DNA of 50,414 nucleotides from Planctomycetaceae bacterium (GTDB taxonomy: Bacteria > Planctomycetota > Planctomycetia > Planctomycetales > Planctomycetaceae), in assembly GCA_900299185.1 (NCBI GenBank), contig OMIV01000359.1, forward strand, positions 1 through 50,414, read 5' to 3'. This document shows positions 49,400-50,414 of this stretch, one piece after another (the first letter of the stretch is position 1; each line of letters begins with the position of its first letter). The position numbers and the translations under genes are program-made. The notes below the pieces were generated by a model. That model was given only the letters and a program-made list of their open reading frames with translations, had not been told where the DNA came from and made no database searches.

Positions 49400-50414
49400 C
49401 TAGCTCTGCGTTGATTTGCGGCCTTGAGCGAGCTGCATTACGGCCCATCGTGCCGCGTCGCGCACGAGTTCCTCAGGATCATCGACGAGCTTCTGCAGAG
49501 GCTCGATCAAACTCTTGTCGCCCGAATTCCCGGCGGCGATTGCGGCGTTGCGAACCAGTCCGCGACGTCCGGCTCGCTCCATGGGAGTGCTGGCGAGATG
49601 TAATTCAAATTGCTCGTCGGTCAGGCCCAGCAGTTCGGCAACGTCGCGCGGTTGATTGGGCTGCGGCAGAAATTCGGGAACCGTTGTGTGAGTGGCTTTG
49701 CGGTTCCAAGGACAGACTTCTTGGCAGACATCACAACCAAAGATCCAATCGCCAACGCCGGGTCGCAGAGCTTCAGGAATGGGATCGTCTCGCAGTTCGA
49801 TCGTCAGATACGAGATGCAGCGGCGAGCATCGAGCACGTGCGGACCGACGAACGCTTGGGTTGGGCAGGCGTCTAAGCAGCGGGTGCAGGTCCCGCAATG
49901 AGCTGTCTCATGCGGTCGATCGGGCGTGAGTTCGAGGTCCGTCAATAACGCGCCGAGGAACAACCAACTACCGCGCTGCTTGTTGATGAGCATCGTGTTC
50001 TTGCCGAACCAACCGAGACCGGCGAGTCGTGCGAAGTCTCGTTCGAGCAGCGGGGCAGTATCGACCACGGGGCGAGTGCGGCAGCCGGGTTGCTTCAGAT
50101 GCAGGAACGCTGCGAGTTGTTGCAGTCGAGCTTTGATCGCCGAGTGATAGTCGCCCGTGCCTTGCGCGTAGCGCGAGATGCGAAAGCCAGAAGACTGCTG
50201 GTGCGTGTCGTCACCGGAGAAGTAGTTGCTGGCCACCATGATGACGCTGCGAACCGGCGGAAGAACGTGCCGAGGGTGTTCGTAAGCGGCGGCGCGGCGT
50301 TGGATGTAATGCATCTCACCGTCGTAGCCGCATTCCACCCAGTCGCGGAATGACGCCAGCGTTGTCGGACTTACCGCGGGTGCAATGCCGACGAGATCAA
50401 ACCCCAGTCGTTGA
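49400..50414 (-). CDS. queG: Epoxyqueuosine reductase, 5' end beyond the window
   Basis: The frame is open through the right edge (bases 50339-50414 continue it), so the first residues are missing. QueG reduces epoxyqueuosine to queuosine in tRNA. The visible part shows the DUF1730-like N-terminal region (ASNYFSGDD, TGDYHSAIKARLQQLAA), RDFARLAGLGWFGKNTMLI, and the double [4Fe-4S] cluster motif: CGTCTRCLDACPTQAF and then CISYLTIELRD with CDVCQEVCPWN. After the cluster region is a HEAT-like C-terminal repeat (LVRNAAIAAGNSG and ELVRDAARWAVMQL). The cobalamin-binding parts are consistent with family members. Confidence 0.92.
   Translation of the reverse strand, partial: QRLGFDLVGIAPAVSPTTLASFRDWVECGYDGEMHYIQRRAAAYEHPRHVLPPVRSVIMVASNYFSGDDTHQQSSGFRISRYAQGTGDYHSAIKARLQQLAAFLHLKQPGCRTRPVVDTAPLLERDFARLAGLGWFGKNTMLINKQRGSWLFLGALLTDLELTPDRPHETAHCGTCTRCLDACPTQAFVGPHVLDARRCISYLTIELRDDPIPEALRPGVGDWIFGCDVCQEVCPWNRKATHTTVPEFLPQPNQPRDVAELLGLTDEQFELHLASTPMERAGRRGLVRNAAIAAGNSGDKSLIEPLQKLVDDPEELVRDAARWAVMQLAQGRKSTQS

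Overview
The window looks like a chromosomal segment of a free-living member of the Planctomycetota. Protein families typical of that phylum support this: a DUF1800 protein, a WXG100-like protein next to ParB, a MoxR/von Willebrand A pair, a secreted sialidase, a lipoprotein with a thioredoxin-like fold and a fused Sua5/arginine-phosphatase gene. Moderate-to-high G+C, wide gene spacing and many intergenic palindromic repeats fit as well. This assignment is from recognition of families, not from a search.

Left edge (1-1500): a mobile patch. The 3' end of an ISL3-type transposase is followed by a probable inverted-repeat end, a 5'-truncated DUF1963-like ORF, a well-formed integron attC site and one further cassette-like ORF. 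Positions 1505-9235 are all on the minus strand: DUF1800 protein, a secreted protein broken by one in-frame TAG, threonine aldolase (ltaE), WXG100-like protein, parB and an MFS transporter. Positions 9300-9955 hold a repeat of about 252 bp present in nearly three tandem copies that runs into the 3' end of a cystathionine gamma-synthase gene.

The middle holds a secreted hypothetical protein, a lone ABC ATPase and a DsbD-like thiol reductase, then a plus-strand cluster of sua5-ywlE fusion, rpiB, gcvH and an adenosine/ribokinase-type sugar kinase. Next come a DUF4405 membrane protein, a sialidase-glycerophosphodiesterase fusion, a thioredoxin-like secreted protein, and a vWA membrane protein divergent from a MoxR ATPase. 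A signalling block follows: a hybrid histidine kinase whose membrane domain is cut off by an in-frame TAA, then a response regulator/PP2C phosphatase.

The right part holds a tandem metallo-beta-lactamase protein, efp with earP (the arginine-rhamnosylation type of EF-P and its modifying enzyme), a malate/lactate dehydrogenase, an aldehyde dehydrogenase, a small CxxCH cytochrome-like protein, an RraB-like/TPR protein, an HtrA protease, a stand-alone GDPD, a ThiF-like protein, a redox-dead TlpA-like lipoprotein and the start-less end of queG.

The most notable items are the EarP/EF-P pair outside Proteobacteria, the attC remnant with an IS in its cassette, two otherwise intact genes each cut by a single in-frame stop, two unusual domain fusions, and a dispersed palindromic repeat family of which one copy lies 17 bases from a start codon and another overlaps a gene end.
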